Assembly (NCBI GenBank): GCA_022393335.1
Contig: JAJEKB010020218.1
Coordinates: 62,488 to 126,487, forward strand
Length of the DNA stretch: 64,000 bases
Direction: 5' to 3'
Source of the DNA: Macrotrachela quadricornifera
Lineage: Eukaryota; Rotifera; Eurotatoria; Philodinida; Philodinidae
This document shows positions 1 to 12,005 of the stretch, piece after piece. The number at the start of each line of letters is the position of its first letter. Within the stretch, counting starts at the first letter, position 1. The position numbers were made by a program, and so were the translations under genes. The notes beneath the pieces were generated by a model. That model ran no database searches. It worked only from the letters and a program-made list of their open reading frames with translations, and had not been told where the DNA came from.

Positions 1-303
1 AAGTAAAAAGAGTGATTTTTTGTCTGCAATTACCCCACTCTACTCTATTTGTTTGAGGTAAGGACAGAAAAAAACCAAACGAATGACACCCCATTTGATT
101 ACGCTGATGCACATCAATAATAAATTATAAAAATTCTGCGAAGCGAGATTAGTTTGACTCATCAGCCTTAGAAAAAAAAGAAATATGAATAATGAATATT
201 AAATCAAACGAAAAAAATTAGGAAGGGTCATGATATTAAAGAAAATTTAGAATTATATTTTATACATTACATTTGAAAATATTTCATTTTGTGAAGTTTG
301 AAC

Positions 304-1548
304 ATGTTATTCTCTATCATCAATCTCATTGTGATTACCTTAGTATTTGAAGTTCAATCAATACCATTAATAGATTCAGGTCGTCTGCCTGGTCTTGATG
401 AGATGGAATCGGGTTTTGATGCCATTTCAATGGTTTCTTTAACAGATAAGATCTCAAAGTTTAGAATATTTGATTTAAGTGACAAGGGTCCATATCCATT
501 TAAAGTCAATGCCGGTGATAAAGAACGCATTTACAATACTCCTCTATACGCCCAAGTAACTGATGTTAGTACACGTCGTGAAATCAATTGTGAAGATCTA
601 TCAACTAGCTTCAGTCAATTTTATTCAAAGTAAATATAGATTTTTTTCATAAATGTATTTTTCAATGAATTGTTTATTGTTATCATATAGCTATTTTCGA
701 TCAACTCGAAGTAGTAATGGTTGGAGTTTTTTTTATCTTCGGAGGGGGCAGTCAACGTCATGAGACATTGCAAAGAATATCTGAAGCCATTAATAAAAAT
801 TCACAAGCCGTTGGTACGTCTACTTCTTGGTGGGGTCTGTATTCCATTCAACTGGGACCACCTTTCAGTATGAAGTAAGAAAATTTTTCTGTTAATTACA
901 TATGTTTTCTTAAGTTGAAATTTGATATTTAGCATTATAATTTATTTTATTTTCAGGCTTGATCCATTGTTCAATATTACGATGGCTGATATTGTAAGTC
1001 GTCCTATACCAACAACAGATGCCGAGCAAACCATATACAATGTACTAGTGGAAACATACGGCACTCACTATGTTATACATGCTGTTGTAGGTGCTGTTGC
1101 TCATATTTACAGTTTGATAAATGAAGCTTATTCCAAATCATCAACATATGAAGAAATAACAACGCAAGTCGGCAAAATGGGTTCTTTTTTATTCTTTAGA
1201 GGCGGTAGTACAGAACAATCTCACAGTCTCTATCAGAGTATGACCGAAGAATTTAGAAAGAACACACAGAGCTTTGCTGAGTATCGACCACCAGTACCCC
1301 AAGCGATTGGAAAGACAGAATGGCAGTAAGTGAAATTATTTGAAGTTTCATTGTATTAAATTCCTTTGCTTTCTTTTAGATCTTGGATAGCTCATGCTGC
1401 TGAGCAGCCGCTGGTTGTCAATCGTACAGTTGCTCCCTTATCTAATCTATTTTATGCTTATCCTCTAGTTCAAGCTCATTTACGGCGCACTCTTGATTAT
1501 TACTTGATGAAGGGTACTCTTCCTACCATTGCACAACTCGGAACGTGA
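304..1548 (+). CDS. MACPF (perforin-fold) secreted protein, four exons, possibly frameshifted
   Basis: Predicted membrane-attack-complex/perforin-family protein. Exons read as 304-629, 691-874, 957-1325 and 1380-1548, all with GT-AG borders and introns of 54-82 nt. The first ATG at 304 opens a hydrophobic signal peptide of about 20 residues. Exon 3 holds the family signature YGTHYV at 1057-1074, followed by a Gly-Gly-rich turn (FFRGGS), the typical core of the MACPF sheet. Exons 2-4 join in phase and read to a TGA at 1546. The exon 1/exon 2 junction is off by one: the canonical donor at 630 puts exon 2 in a frame that soon stops, and the conserved frame is regained only after the run of eight T at 727-734. 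This is either a real inactivating indel or a homopolymer base error. The protein is short for the family and no C-terminal lectin or EGF module is seen. Family membership is good; function as a pore former is not shown. Confidence 0.68.
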
Positions 1549-1902
1549 TTTTCATCCACCGCTAATATTGACATTGACGAAGAAATAATTTAATTGATTT
1601 TGCTTTCTAAAATTATGCTAATTTTTCAATTTTTTTTCCTTCTAATATATAACCTCCCGAAGTACCTATATCAATAAATAATGAATGAAATAAAGAAAAG
1701 TATAAGATGAAAAATGATTAATTCTTATTTTCTTTCCTTCTGTATTTACTGAATAATTCATTCTACTCAATTGCACATTATGAGTGCATTTTAAACATAT
1801 ACGCCTACGTGTCTTTTCGACGAAATTTGACTAGATGTATATGAATAAATAGGATGCTGAAACACTATTACACTTCAGTTTTCGACCACCACTCATCACG
1901 CA

Positions 1903-2181
1903 ATGCATACAATCTTATTGATTTTTATTTCTTGTGGATTTTTGGTAGCAGCAAAAGATTTTGGTATTGGTAAAATAGTTGGATTCTCAACATTCGCACC
2001 TCCTGTACCACCTCCGCGACCTCTACCACCAATACCTGGATTTACTAGAAAACCGATAATGAAACCTCCTACATTACCACCATGGTTTCCTAAACCTACT
2101 CGAATGCCGTCGTCATCGAGTGCTTTTCAATTTGTTCTTACTAGTCCAAAACCAATTAGTCTTAATTCATCAACAACATAA
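1903..2181 (+). CDS. small secreted proline-rich protein (92 aa)
   Basis: Single-exon reading frame starting at an ATG. The first 17 residues are a typical signal peptide (MHTILLIFISCGFLVAA). The mature part is Pro-rich, with repeated PPxP and PxxPPW patterns around residues 32-68, then a Ser/Thr-rich tail ending in a TAA. There are no cysteines in the mature part and no recognised domain. Such peptides are often extracellular matrix, mucosal or antimicrobial peptides, but no function can be assigned here. It is separate from the upstream MACPF gene, with about 350 nt between them. A chance frame is possible; the signal peptide plus consistent composition argues for a gene. Confidence 0.5.
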   Translation: MHTILLIFISCGFLVAAKDFGIGKIVGFSTFAPPVPPPRPLPPIPGFTRKPIMKPPTLPPWFPKPTRMPSSSSAFQFVLTSPKPISLNSSTT

Positions 2182-2387
2182 ATGTCGATAGGTTCTTCTA
2201 CCATGACTTCAACAATTGTTACAGACGAAAGTTCCATTTTGTGAAAATTTTTTAATTAAAATAATGTTTTTTGTGAAATTTAAACAAGAATATAATAAGT
2301 ATATTATTCTCTCTTCTGATAAGTTTAACATAAATGATCCGATGTGGCGCTTATTCTATAGCATCATGCGTAACTCGCTTCTCTTTA

Positions 2388-2660
2388 CTATTGTGCTCTT
2401 ATATTCATATAGCAGTTAGTGCACCGTCTGCCAATATTGCGCGTAGATTCTTTTTTTTCCTCAAGCTTGTTATCAGCAAGTTTGCGCTTTGATTGACTTG
2501 CTGATTGTTGTTGTAGACCAGGTTTTAATTTCTCGATTGCCGTGCGAAGCAGTAAAGGTTGGACAAAACTTTCACGAAACTGTAGAATGGTCACTTTTCT
2601 TTCCGTGTAGTTTTCCTTGTATATCAAATAGCTATTAACCAGTGCCGTCCCAAAGATAAA
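2388..2660 (-). pseudogene. piggyBac-type transposase, C-terminal remnant
   Basis: Read on the minus strand, the frame from 2660 gives the conserved end of the piggyBac DDE domain: a hydrophobic helix with ALVNSYLIYK, then a basic/Phe segment with FRESFVQPLLL. After a variable linker it reaches GRRCTNCY, the start of the Cys-rich terminal zinc-binding region, and ends at a stop. A TGA sits immediately upstream (2661-2663). The catalytic Asp residues and the rest of the zinc region are absent. This is therefore a short fossil of an autonomous element and not an active gene. No flanking TTAA pair or TIR was recognised. Confidence 0.55.
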
Positions 2661-4183
2661 TCAATGCCCTGTCTTCCTCCGTTGTAATCTAATCCCTCAT
2701 TTTGAAAGATTCATCCGTCTTTATTCTAGAGCCCATAAACATCACTACGTCTGAGATTTTTCCGAAGAACTTCGCTGTCGAATCCAAGGCGATTACTTCT
2801 TCATGTTCCAACAAATATTTTGCAAACGTAAAGAAAGTTAGCAGCGGATTCGAGGAATTCTTGCTGATATTCGCTCCTGAAGATGTGCTCTCTATCTAGT
2901 TGATTGTGTCTGATGCGAAATTCAATTCTGCATCCAACACAACTAACTAGAAGGCTAGTAGAACTTCAGGGACGAATGTGAGCAAGGATTACTGAGTAAA
3001 ATAGTTGGAAAGCCTTGTATTTGAGCCTAGTAAGGGGCAGAAACATAGTCATACATCCGGTCATAATATTTCATTCATAGCAAAGGAACGAAATAAAAAA
3101 AAAGAATAACTTTATACTGTGAACTTTCTCTGTTGTTCTGTATATACATAAGTTCGTATGTGTATTTCTTACTTTCTGTCGTAACATGTTCACGTGTGGT
3201 ATAATGTTATAATGATGAATGCAAAGAGATAGCAAATAACAATAAAGAAAGTATGTATTTGTTACGTCTGATAGGAAATAGCGTAAAAATTTTTTTAACG
3301 TAATAAAAAATGATCATATATTTATGTAATCCAGCAAAGGTTACTCTGGAAAAAAAATGTTTCCGATGATTATTCGCTGAATTTCTCACAGATATTCAGA
3401 ACTAACATCTTGGAATGCTAATGTTTTGCTATTCTCAAATAACCTGCGTGTAAAAAGTCTTTCCACAATATCTGTATTCGATTTTCGCCTAGTTATATGT
3501 TGTCGGAGAAAATCAAAGGCAGTCAACTAGAATGAGAATCTCATGCTTTTTCTAACTCAAGTACGATTCATTGAAAGCAGGTCTTTGATGGGTACCAAAA
3601 GTGACGTTTATACAAAACACTAATTTTGCAGATCTTGGTAAATATGTTTGCCTGTTTTTCGAACACTTGAGTGTAATTGGAGAGAATTGAAAGTAGTGCC
3701 TTAGATTCAGAATTTGATGCTCTTCTTATATATATCCTTAGAGTTTTACTCAGGCTTGTGGTTAGTTACTTATAAGCAAATATCTGGATAACTAAAAAAT
3801 ATCGCTTACAATAGACTGTTTTCTTGTTGCTGTAAGTCCTTCAAAGAGTATTATCAAATAGTTTCCATTTCCTGTTTTGTAGAGTATTTAATTTTCTACA
3901 AAATCTCCGGCTGCAATACGACGAAACTCAAAAGCTACAAACAGTTTTCGAAACGCTACTATTTACATAAGGTGATATTTTTCAAAATAATCTTATTTTC
4001 CAAATTTCGATATTTACAAATGCAAAAAATTTTAATGGTTTTCAACATTGTTTAGGAAGTAGTTTTAATCAAGACACAAAAATAGATTACAGGACAAATT
4101 CTGTACAAACGATATTTTTGGTCCTCATTAAATATTTGTTCTTAATGAGTCAACCACAAATCAAAGAAGAATTTTGAAATATA
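2661..4183. other. intergenic, no gene recognised
   Basis: AT-rich sequence without a supported gene. The antisense of 2700-2900 is open for about 65 codons, but it matches nothing I recognise and may belong to the decayed piggyBac copy. Confidence 0.4.
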
Positions 4184-5171
4184 CTTAGGGCATACCAAAA
4201 GTAGTGAGGGAAGTACTTTTTTTCCTTAGGCAGAGGTCTAAAAAAATTTCTTTTTTTACCAATCGATAGAGCGTGTTTCGCTCTATCTTTCTATGCTATT
4301 TGATCACTATTCAGTTTATCTTATAATAATAAAACTTCGATAAGAACTATTTTCATTGAAAATCAGCTGGTAGCATTAGATCATAATGAGTGTGGCACTT
4401 TCGCATTCTACTTTATTATCACTTAATACGTTGTATTAGAAAAACAGAATATATCAGAAGATGCAGCGTGAAAAGCTCTACAATTTATAAAGGATCGCTT
4501 ATTCTATAGTTGCACTATTTATTTTCAAAACGAACAAAACTCTGAACGACCAAATTTCCATATTGCGGAAACAATATTGTTTTTTTAGTAAAAAATGCAT
4601 TCGGTTTCCCCTATCTCATCTTTTTTATTACCTAAGATGTTTTATTTAAAGAAACAAAATATACTGCATGATACAGCGTGAAAAGCTCTACAATTTAGAG
4701 AGAACAATTATAAAAAAGATAAGATAAAAAGAAACCGAATTCGTCATTTACTAAAAAAGTCAATCTTGTTTTGCAACGTCAAAATTGATCGCTCAGAATT
4801 TTGTCCATTCTGCAAACATAAAGTGCAACTATAGAATAAGCGATCCTTTATAAGTTGTAGAGCTTTTCACGCTGCATCTTCTGATATATTCTGTTTTTCT
4901 AATACAACGCGTTAAGTGATGATAAAATGAAATACAAAAGTGTCCCATTTTTATAATGCCATGTCCGTTATGATCTAAATGCTACCAGCTAATTTTCAAT
5001 GAAAATAGTTCTTATCGAAATTTTATTATTATAAGATCGACTGAATAGTGATCAAATAGCATAGAAAGATAGAGCGAAACACGCTCTATCGATTGGTAAA
5101 AAAAGAAATTTTTTTAGACCTCTGCCTAAGGAAAAAAAGTACTTCCCTCACTACTTTTGGTATGCCTTAAG
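4184..5171. mobile_element. 988-bp mariner-type foldback MITE
   Basis: Almost the whole element is an imperfect palindrome. The left end CTTAGGGCATACCAAAAGTA is mirrored at the right end, and both ends are flanked by TA (4182-4183 and 5172-5173), the Tc1/mariner target duplication. Homologous arms run about 390 nt inward, including the block with AGAGCGTGTTTCGCTC. A second, inner palindrome around 4590-4760 carries another copy of the motif GCGTGAAAAGCTCTACAATT, which therefore occurs three times. There is no open reading frame. The outer ~100 nt are shared with the mariner element at 5374-7174, so it was probably mobilised by that transposase family. Confidence 0.85.
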
Positions 5172-5373
5172 TATGTTTAGAAACAACATGAAATTCTCAT
5201 ACAATTTATGACTAGGCGAAAATCAAATAAAGATGTTATGCAAAGACTTATTACACGCAGATTATTTATAAATTTTTAAACGCTTAGATAAGACTTATTG
5301 CGTGAATACTTTGGTGCTGTAGTACTTTTTTAATTAACTAATGAATATTTAAATTATAAGAAATATGCAATTA

Positions 5374-7174
5374 CTTAGGGCATACCAAAAGTAGTGAGGG
5401 AAGTACTTTTTTCCTTAAGTAGACTTCTAAAAAAATTTCTTTTTTTACCAATAGACAGAGCGTGTTTCGCTCCATCTTTCTATACTATTTGATAATTTCT
5501 CGACTTCTACAAAGTTAGTGAAATTGCGAGAAAACTCTTTTTTGCATACATTTCTCTGGTAGCATAAGCTTATATTTTCGTCTATACATAGTCCTTTTTC
5601 GTTTTTTTTTATGTTTTTTCTCTCTTTTGTTTTCATTCGTTTCTTTTTATCATTTTTTACAATTTACTTCCATATATACATAAGAAGGGTTGCGTCTGAG
5701 TTATTATCTGCATTATTACGGATCTTCGCATATTTTCTTTTTTCCTTTTCTTCGTCTCCCCCCTTTGACCTTCAATGACTACTGAAAAATTTTGCTTTTA
5801 CATAAAAGTGCCTACTGTATTTAGTATTCCAGCAAGAGTTATCCATGATGAGTTGATTTCTGTTTATAGCAATGAAGCCTCTGGTCTAAGTATAGTCGAA
5901 CGTATAGTCGAACGATGGTCAAAATTGTTTCGTGATGGTCGAGAGGAAATTGAAGATGAAGCGCGACCTGGTAGACCTATTACTGAAACAATAACTGAAA
6001 ATATTGAACAGATTCGTCTTCTCATTGATGGTGATCCTTACATTACAATCGAAGATATCCAAGGACAAACTGATTTGAGTCATGGGACTGTTCAACGAAT
6101 AATCACTGATCATTTAAAGCTTCGGAAGATAACCGCACGTTACATACCAAAGAATCTCACCTATCTTCAGCGAGCTGAAAGAGTCCGAATATGCAAGCAT
6201 AATTTAGTAAAATTTTATCAGGAAACATGGCGTCAATGCGATATAATTACTGGTGATGAGTCATGATTCCGTCGCAAACAGATCGGTCGAAACATTTTAA
6301 ACGAGGCATGGATAGATATAGGAGATCCTCCACCTTTTGTTGTCCAAGCAAGTCGGTTTGCACCAAAACCTTGTTTTCGATCTTTTTCAAATCGACCGGA
6401 CCTGTGTTAATCCATCGCACCGAACTTGGTCAGTTTGTTGAGCATCATTACTACATAAACTAGTGTTTACGATTTCTGATCGATAAGATCGAACGTCAAA
6501 AATCTTCGTATGAGACTTGTGGTATCAAAATTCATTATGACAATGATAGACCACATTTGTGTGAAGATATATCCGATTACCTTGAATCTGAAGGCTTTAC
6601 AATAATACCACATCCACCTAATTCTCCAGATTTGTTACCTTGTGATTTCTAGCTACTCAATTTGATCAGATATAATCTTAACGATCAAGATGATGCTGTG
6701 ATCGATTTCATGAACTCCTTAAACCTAGACGAGTACAAAAAGACCTTCGAGAAATGGATCGAAAGGATGTAGCTGTGTGTAGATAATCATGATGATTACT
6801 TTGAACATTTAATGAAATAATCATTAAATTCATTTTTGTTTCTATTTTCTTTTCTTTTCTTTTCTTTTCCATTGATATCGTTACATAGTAAAATATGTGA
6901 AAGCAGAATATAAGAAATAACAAGAAGAAAGGAATGAAAAAAAAGAAAAAAAAACACAGAAAAAAACAAAAATATAAGCTTCTGCTACCAGAAAGTTGTA
7001 CGCAAAAAAAGGTTTTCTCGAAATTTCGCTAACTTGGTAGAAGGCGAGGAATTATCAAATAGCATAGAAAGATAGAATAAAACACGCTCTATCTGTTTGT
7101 AAAAAACAGAAATTTTTTTAGAACTCTACTTAAGGAAAAAAGTGTCTTCCTCACTACTTTTGGTATGTCATAAG
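5374..7174 (+). mobile_element. Tc1/mariner element (1.8 kb) with decayed transposase
   Basis: Ends CTTAGGGCATACC... and its inverted copy at 7174 are flanked by TA (5372-5373 and 7175-7176). The TIRs extend about 150 nt and match those of the neighbouring 988-bp MITE, through the AGAGCGTGTTTCGCT block. It encloses one transposase pseudogene. Flanking low-complexity T-rich and A-rich stretches (5590-5760, 6830-6970) lie between TIR and coding part. Confidence 0.85.
5775..6820 (+). pseudogene. mariner transposase (DD34D), inactivated
   Basis: Cut-and-paste transposase of the mariner family. The N-terminal part (5775-6263) is open. It has the helix-turn-helix DNA-binding region with FRDGREEIEDEARPGRP, a second HTH with the ITIEDIQ and SHGTVQRI pattern, and the first catalytic Asp in GDES (6255-6263). 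A TGA at 6264 then replaces the Trp codon that normally follows. The frame shifts near 6390 and resumes with the second catalytic Asp in DNDRPH (Asp at 6539) and the third in PCDF (Asp at 6644). Exactly 34 residues separate the last two, the mariner DD34D spacing. Further stops lie at 6650 (again in a normal Trp position) and 6770. The pattern is decay after insertion. It cannot make active enzyme. Confidence 0.88.
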
Positions 7175-7367
7175 TAAAAGATAATTATCATATTTTTTCA
7201 CCACGTTTACGTGTGTCATGCTTGGTTAGGTCGTAAAAAATACGGTGATGATTAAAAAAAAATACCTACATAGAAATTGAGGAAGTAATAGTCAGGTATA
7301 AATGAAGATATTTACTATCATTCACAAAATTTATCATTAGGTTGTTCTTCTCTGAAAGCAAAAACAG

Positions 7368-7420
7368 GTAAGTAAATATGATTATGTTTATTCTACACAA
7401 AAAAAATTCTTTTTTATCAG
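7368..7420 (+). promoter_or_regulatory. 5'UTR intron of the ADP-ribosyltransferase gene
   Basis: A 53-nt sequence with a strong donor (CAG/GTAAGTA) and a T-rich tract ending in TTTATCAG lies 39 nt upstream of the ATG at 7460. Size and borders match the other short introns here, so the mRNA probably has a spliced leader exon upstream of 7368. Confidence 0.5.
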
Positions 7421-7459
7421 CAAATAACTGCAACTCTAAACTTACTCGGCGATCATAAG

Positions 7460-10310
7460 ATGGTCTCATCACAATTTCGTATTATTGAAAACTTTGTTGT
7501 CCTTTGGTTGGACTCAAATATTGATCATTCCGATACGAATTTTCAACATATTATCGTTCAATTTCAAGCTATCATTAATTCAATTCATACTTTTACGAGC
7601 ACCGACGAATGCGTCGATTTTCTTACTGAGATCAAAGATGAAAAAGCTTTTCTCATTGTTTCAGATACTCTTGGTCAACATGTTGTGCCTCTCATCCATG
7701 ACGTGTTCCAACTCAACTCCATTTATGTACTTTCTGACAATAGATCACAACATGAACAATGGACAAAGGACTACACCAAAGTCAAAGGTATGTTCACTCA
7801 AATTCAATCTATATATGACTTACTCAAACAAGAAACGTATCAGTGGGATCACAATTTACAACCCATCAGTATAGTGTCTTGTAATCGAGATTTGAATGAA
7901 CTTGATCCATCATTCATGTATTCTCAACTATTGAAAGAAATTCTACTTAAGATGAACTATGATGAGCATGCAAAAAACGAACTTGTTGATTATTTGCATG
8001 AGTTGTTCAATGGTAACCAAAGTCGGTTGAAAATAGTCGATGAATTCGAACGAGACTATCATCTGCATTCACCTATTTGGTGGTACACACGAGAATGTTT
8101 TACATATCATATGCTTAACCGAGCATTACGAATGCTAGAAATTGATATTCTTATTAAGATGGGCTTCTTTCTACGAGATCTTCATCAGCAAATTAAACAA
8201 TTACGCGAAGCATCGGACTTTAAGACTCCATTTATCGTCTATCGAGGCCAAGGAATATTCAATAATGAATTGGAGAAGATCTGTAACAGTAAAGGTTGCC
8301 TTTTGTCATTCAATAATTTTCTCTCGACTAGTATCGATCGACAAATATCATTTCTTTATGCAGAAAGTGCCAGAGAGAATCCAGATCTGATTGGAATTCT
8401 TTTTTGCATACAAGTCAATCCTACTCTTGCATCAACACCATATGCTTTGTTAAATAACATCAGTTATTTTGACTCAGAAGAAGAGATTCTTTTCTCAATG
8501 CACAGTGTCTTTCGTATTAATGACATTAAACAAATTGATGATCGACTATGGCAAATAGAATTATCACTTACCAATGACGACGATGAAGAACTCAAAACTC
8601 TCATGGAATACATACAAGCTGAGATAGGAGAAACAATTGGATGGCATCAGTTAGGAAATTTTATGATAAAAATTGGTGCGTTCAACAAGGCTGAAGAAAT
8701 CTACCAGACATTACTCAAATCGGTGGAATCTTGTGGGAATGACGTTGAATTAGTTAATATCTATAATCAACTTGGATCTATGAACAATGAGAAAGCTGAT
8801 TACATAGAGGCACTCGCCTTTTTTCAAAAAGGACTTGAGATTATACAACTATCTCTTCCATTGAATCATACTCTTCTATCTATTACTTATAACAATATTG
8901 GTTCAGTGTATCATGCAAAAAGAGAATATTCAACTGCACTTGAATTCTATCGAAAGGTACTCGAAATATATCAAACATATCATGATCCAAATCATCCCAA
9001 TTTGGCTACGACCTTCATCAATATTGGTATTGTGTATAACCAAATGGAAGAGTATTCAAATGCACTTGAATTCTATCAAAAAGCACTTAAAATCGGAGAA
9101 AAATATTTCCCGTCAAATCATCCATTCTTCGCTAGTGCCTACAACAACATCGGTACAGTATATGATTCGATGAAAGACCATCCGAATGCACTCGATTTCT
9201 ATCAAAAAACACTTAAAATATACCAAAAATCTCTTCTTCCAAATCATATCAAGTTGGCTAATACTTACGTCAACATTGGTACAGCACATCATATGATAGG
9301 AGACCACACGGCTGCACTCGAATTCTATCAAAAGGCACTCGAAATTGGGAATAATTCTTTCAATTCAAATCATCCCTGTTTGGCTTCTTTTTACGGTAAT
9401 GCTGCGCGAATGTATGACTTGATGGGTGAATACTCTAATGCGCTCGATTTTTATCAAAAAATGCTTGAAATTAAACAAAAATCTCTTCATTCAGATCATC
9501 CTGATTTAATTGACATCTATGGTAATATTGGTCTCGCTTATTTTGAGCTTGGAAAATACTCAAATGCCCTTGAAATATATCAGATGACGCTTGAAATCAT
9601 TCGAAAATCTTTTCCTTCGAATCATTCCTTGCTAGCTGATGCCTATACTTTCATCGGCGCTATGTATGAATCAATGGAAGAATACTTGACTGCACTGGAG
9701 TTTTATAAGAAGACACTTGAAATCAAACAAAATTCTCTTCTTCCAAATCATCCTTCACTAGTCACTATCTACACCAGTATCGGCCGCATGTATGAATTTA
9801 TGAAAGAATATCCGAATGCATTGAAGTTTTATCAAAAAATATTTGAAATTGAACAAAATTGTGACTCGCCAAATCAACTCACTAGTTACTGTCTACACTA
9901 GTATTGCACGTGTACATTTCCATATGGAAGAATATTTGATTGCACTTCCCTTTTATCAAAAGATAATCGAAATGCAACAAAATTCTCTTCTTCCAAACTA
10001 CTCTGATTTAGTCACTAACTATAACTGTATTGGATTTATATATTGGAAAATGGAAGAGTATTCGAATGCACTTGTCTTCTATCAAAAGATGCTTGAAATT
10101 CAAGAAAAATATTTTCCTCTGAACTACGACGAGTTAGCTGAAACAAACTACACCCTAGCAAGAGTCTTTGAACGTCTCGAACAATACGAAAAGGCTGTGG
10201 AACATGCTAAATATGCCGTCGAAATTTTTCACCAATCTTTATTATCAATGGACCATCCTGATATGCTGAAATATCAACAAACTCTTGATAGACTATCTCA
10301 GAAAAGATGA
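7460..10310 (+). CDS. arginine ADP-ribosyltransferase fused to TPR array, frameshifted near 9880
   Basis: Predicted mono-ADP-ribosyltransferase of the arginine-specific R-S-E class (NAD+ to protein arginine), followed by kinesin-light-chain-type TPRs. No signal peptide, so probably cytosolic. Residues 1-200 are a family-specific N-terminus. The catalytic fold spans about residues 200-370: R262 in VYRGQG, the S289-T-S291 motif in FLSTS, and the glutamate motif SEEEILF with E340 and E342. From about residue 395 there are roughly ten 42-residue TPRs with repeated NIGxVYxxMxEYxNALEFYQKALEI, typical protein-binding units. The frame ends at 9901, but the repeats continue in another frame from about 9872 to 10310, adding about three more TPRs. 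Comparison with the preceding repeat shows a 2-nt deletion near 9876-9880. The catalytic half is intact, so a shortened active protein is possible. Poly(A)-type AATAAA follows at 10364. The arrangement is common in bdelloids. Confidence 0.85.
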
Positions 10311-11154
10311 TTCATTTTTGTATGGATCTCAATGATATTCTTGATTGTTAGTATTTCTGTAAGAATAAAATAAAATAATCTCGATATTATCTTGTGAATG
10401 AGAATAGAATGAACTTGAATACTATTTCAGAATAAGACCTTTGTCGTATCGTTCATCATTGATAAACGTATGCAAAATCGAAATTGTTGATACATGTCTT
10501 TTCAAATTCCAGAGTTAAGCTATTTTTAGAACAGTTGGATTCGTTAGTTCAGCAAATTATTATTATATCTTTCTTATTACGCTATATATTATCATACCGA
10601 CCATGAAAATTGCATCTTTGAAAATCGACATATATTTATTTTTCGTTTCTAATGAATTGTCTTCACAACTTAAACATGTAGCTTTAAAAACAATGTAATG
10701 GATCAAAGATATTTTTCTTGCAGAATATCAGTAAAAATCTTGAGAATAGAAAGTATAAAATACAACGACGCAGATGAAAAGTATCTTTCATTTGTATTTG
10801 TACGACATTGCTAGGACATTGTATAGGAGTAAGTACTAGCAAAATGTATCTGTTCGATCGTTATTCTTTTTAGCCAGGTTCCGATCACAATTTTGCCGAA
10901 TGTCAATGATAGAAGGTGATAGTTCATTTTACTAATACCCAGTTTTTTTTTGTTGTTTGATAATTTGATCGCTTTATGATCATTCATCACAAAGGTCAGT
11001 TTCAGTTATTGATTAACTCCATATGACTAGATAGATAATATAATACTTTAATTACACATCTGCTCTGGAAAAAGAACAGATATATATATATACTACCAAT
11101 GATGGATTGTATAATGAAACCCTTGAAATCTGTGAAATTAATCCATTCTCCAGT
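10311..11154. other. intergenic, nothing recognised
   Basis: AT-rich DNA after the TPR gene's AATAAA signal. No coding, RNA or repeat structure was recognised. Confidence 0.5.
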
Positions 11155-12005
11155 ATGAACACATTCAACGTTGTATTTTGTGTGATTTTCATGTATTTGT
11201 CGATTGTAGCTTTCAGTAAGTCAAAATTTATTTCTTTATTTTGGTAGAATATCTGTTGAATAATTAGAGTTATAAATATCAAATTTTTTCGAAAGACAAA
11301 TAAATAAAAAATACAACAATTAGATCATGTCTAGACATGCCAAAATCTACTTGCTCCTGCACCTTACAACGTGATTTTATGAAAATATAAACGAAAGTTC
11401 GTAACTTTTGAGCCGATCATATATTTTAACCTGACAGACTTTTCGTTTGAAAGAAAAAGAAAGGAAAGTCAAAAATTATGAAAAAGATTTTTAGTCCCTG
11501 ACAAGGCGGCGCCCAATATAAATAATCGAACATCGATTTCTGTTCAAAGTCGTCTTTGGTTCAGTTTGAGAAGAACTTCCAAAAAAATAGAAGTATCTTA
11601 AATAAATTATACCTTTTTCAATCTCTCAGGTTCTCTCATACCTATCAGATGTGAACATCTTAATTTGACGTTAAAAATTGTAATATTCAACTTTGAAATA
11701 TTTCTCTTCCAATAGAATATTAATTTATTAAAAAAACAAACTTTCTGTTATTCTCTGAATTGTAGATCAAGCATCGATAATCATACCAGAAGGTTATGTA
11801 AAGACACATTACATATGTCATGGCAAGATGGTTTATTGTAATCCCAAAAGCTCGCTTAGATATGGCTTGTATTGTCGAAGATCGTACAAATCCTAATGGT
11901 GGAATTTTCATAGCGGGACCAAAAAAAGTATGGGGAGAAAAAGGTTGTCCTTCTACACGTCGTACAGGAAGATACAATGAAAATCTTGAATGGATTCGAG
12001 ATTAA
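11155..12005 (+). pseudogene. small secreted Cys-containing protein, probably frameshifted
   Basis: Two-exon model. Exon 1 is 11155-11215, encoding a signal peptide (MNTFNVVFCVIFMYLSIVAF) and ending at a GTAAGT donor. Exon 2 begins after TTGTAG at 11766. The joined frame gives a Cys-containing segment (CHGKMVYC, YGLYC) but stops at 11894. From about 11870 another frame takes over without a stop to 12003 and reads protein-like (GGIFIAGPKK, then GCPSTRRTGR). The two halves look like one protein interrupted by a single-base indel near 11875. The intron of 550 nt is long for this window. No family is recognised. Alternatively the 11820-12005 frame alone is a small gene. Confidence 0.42.
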
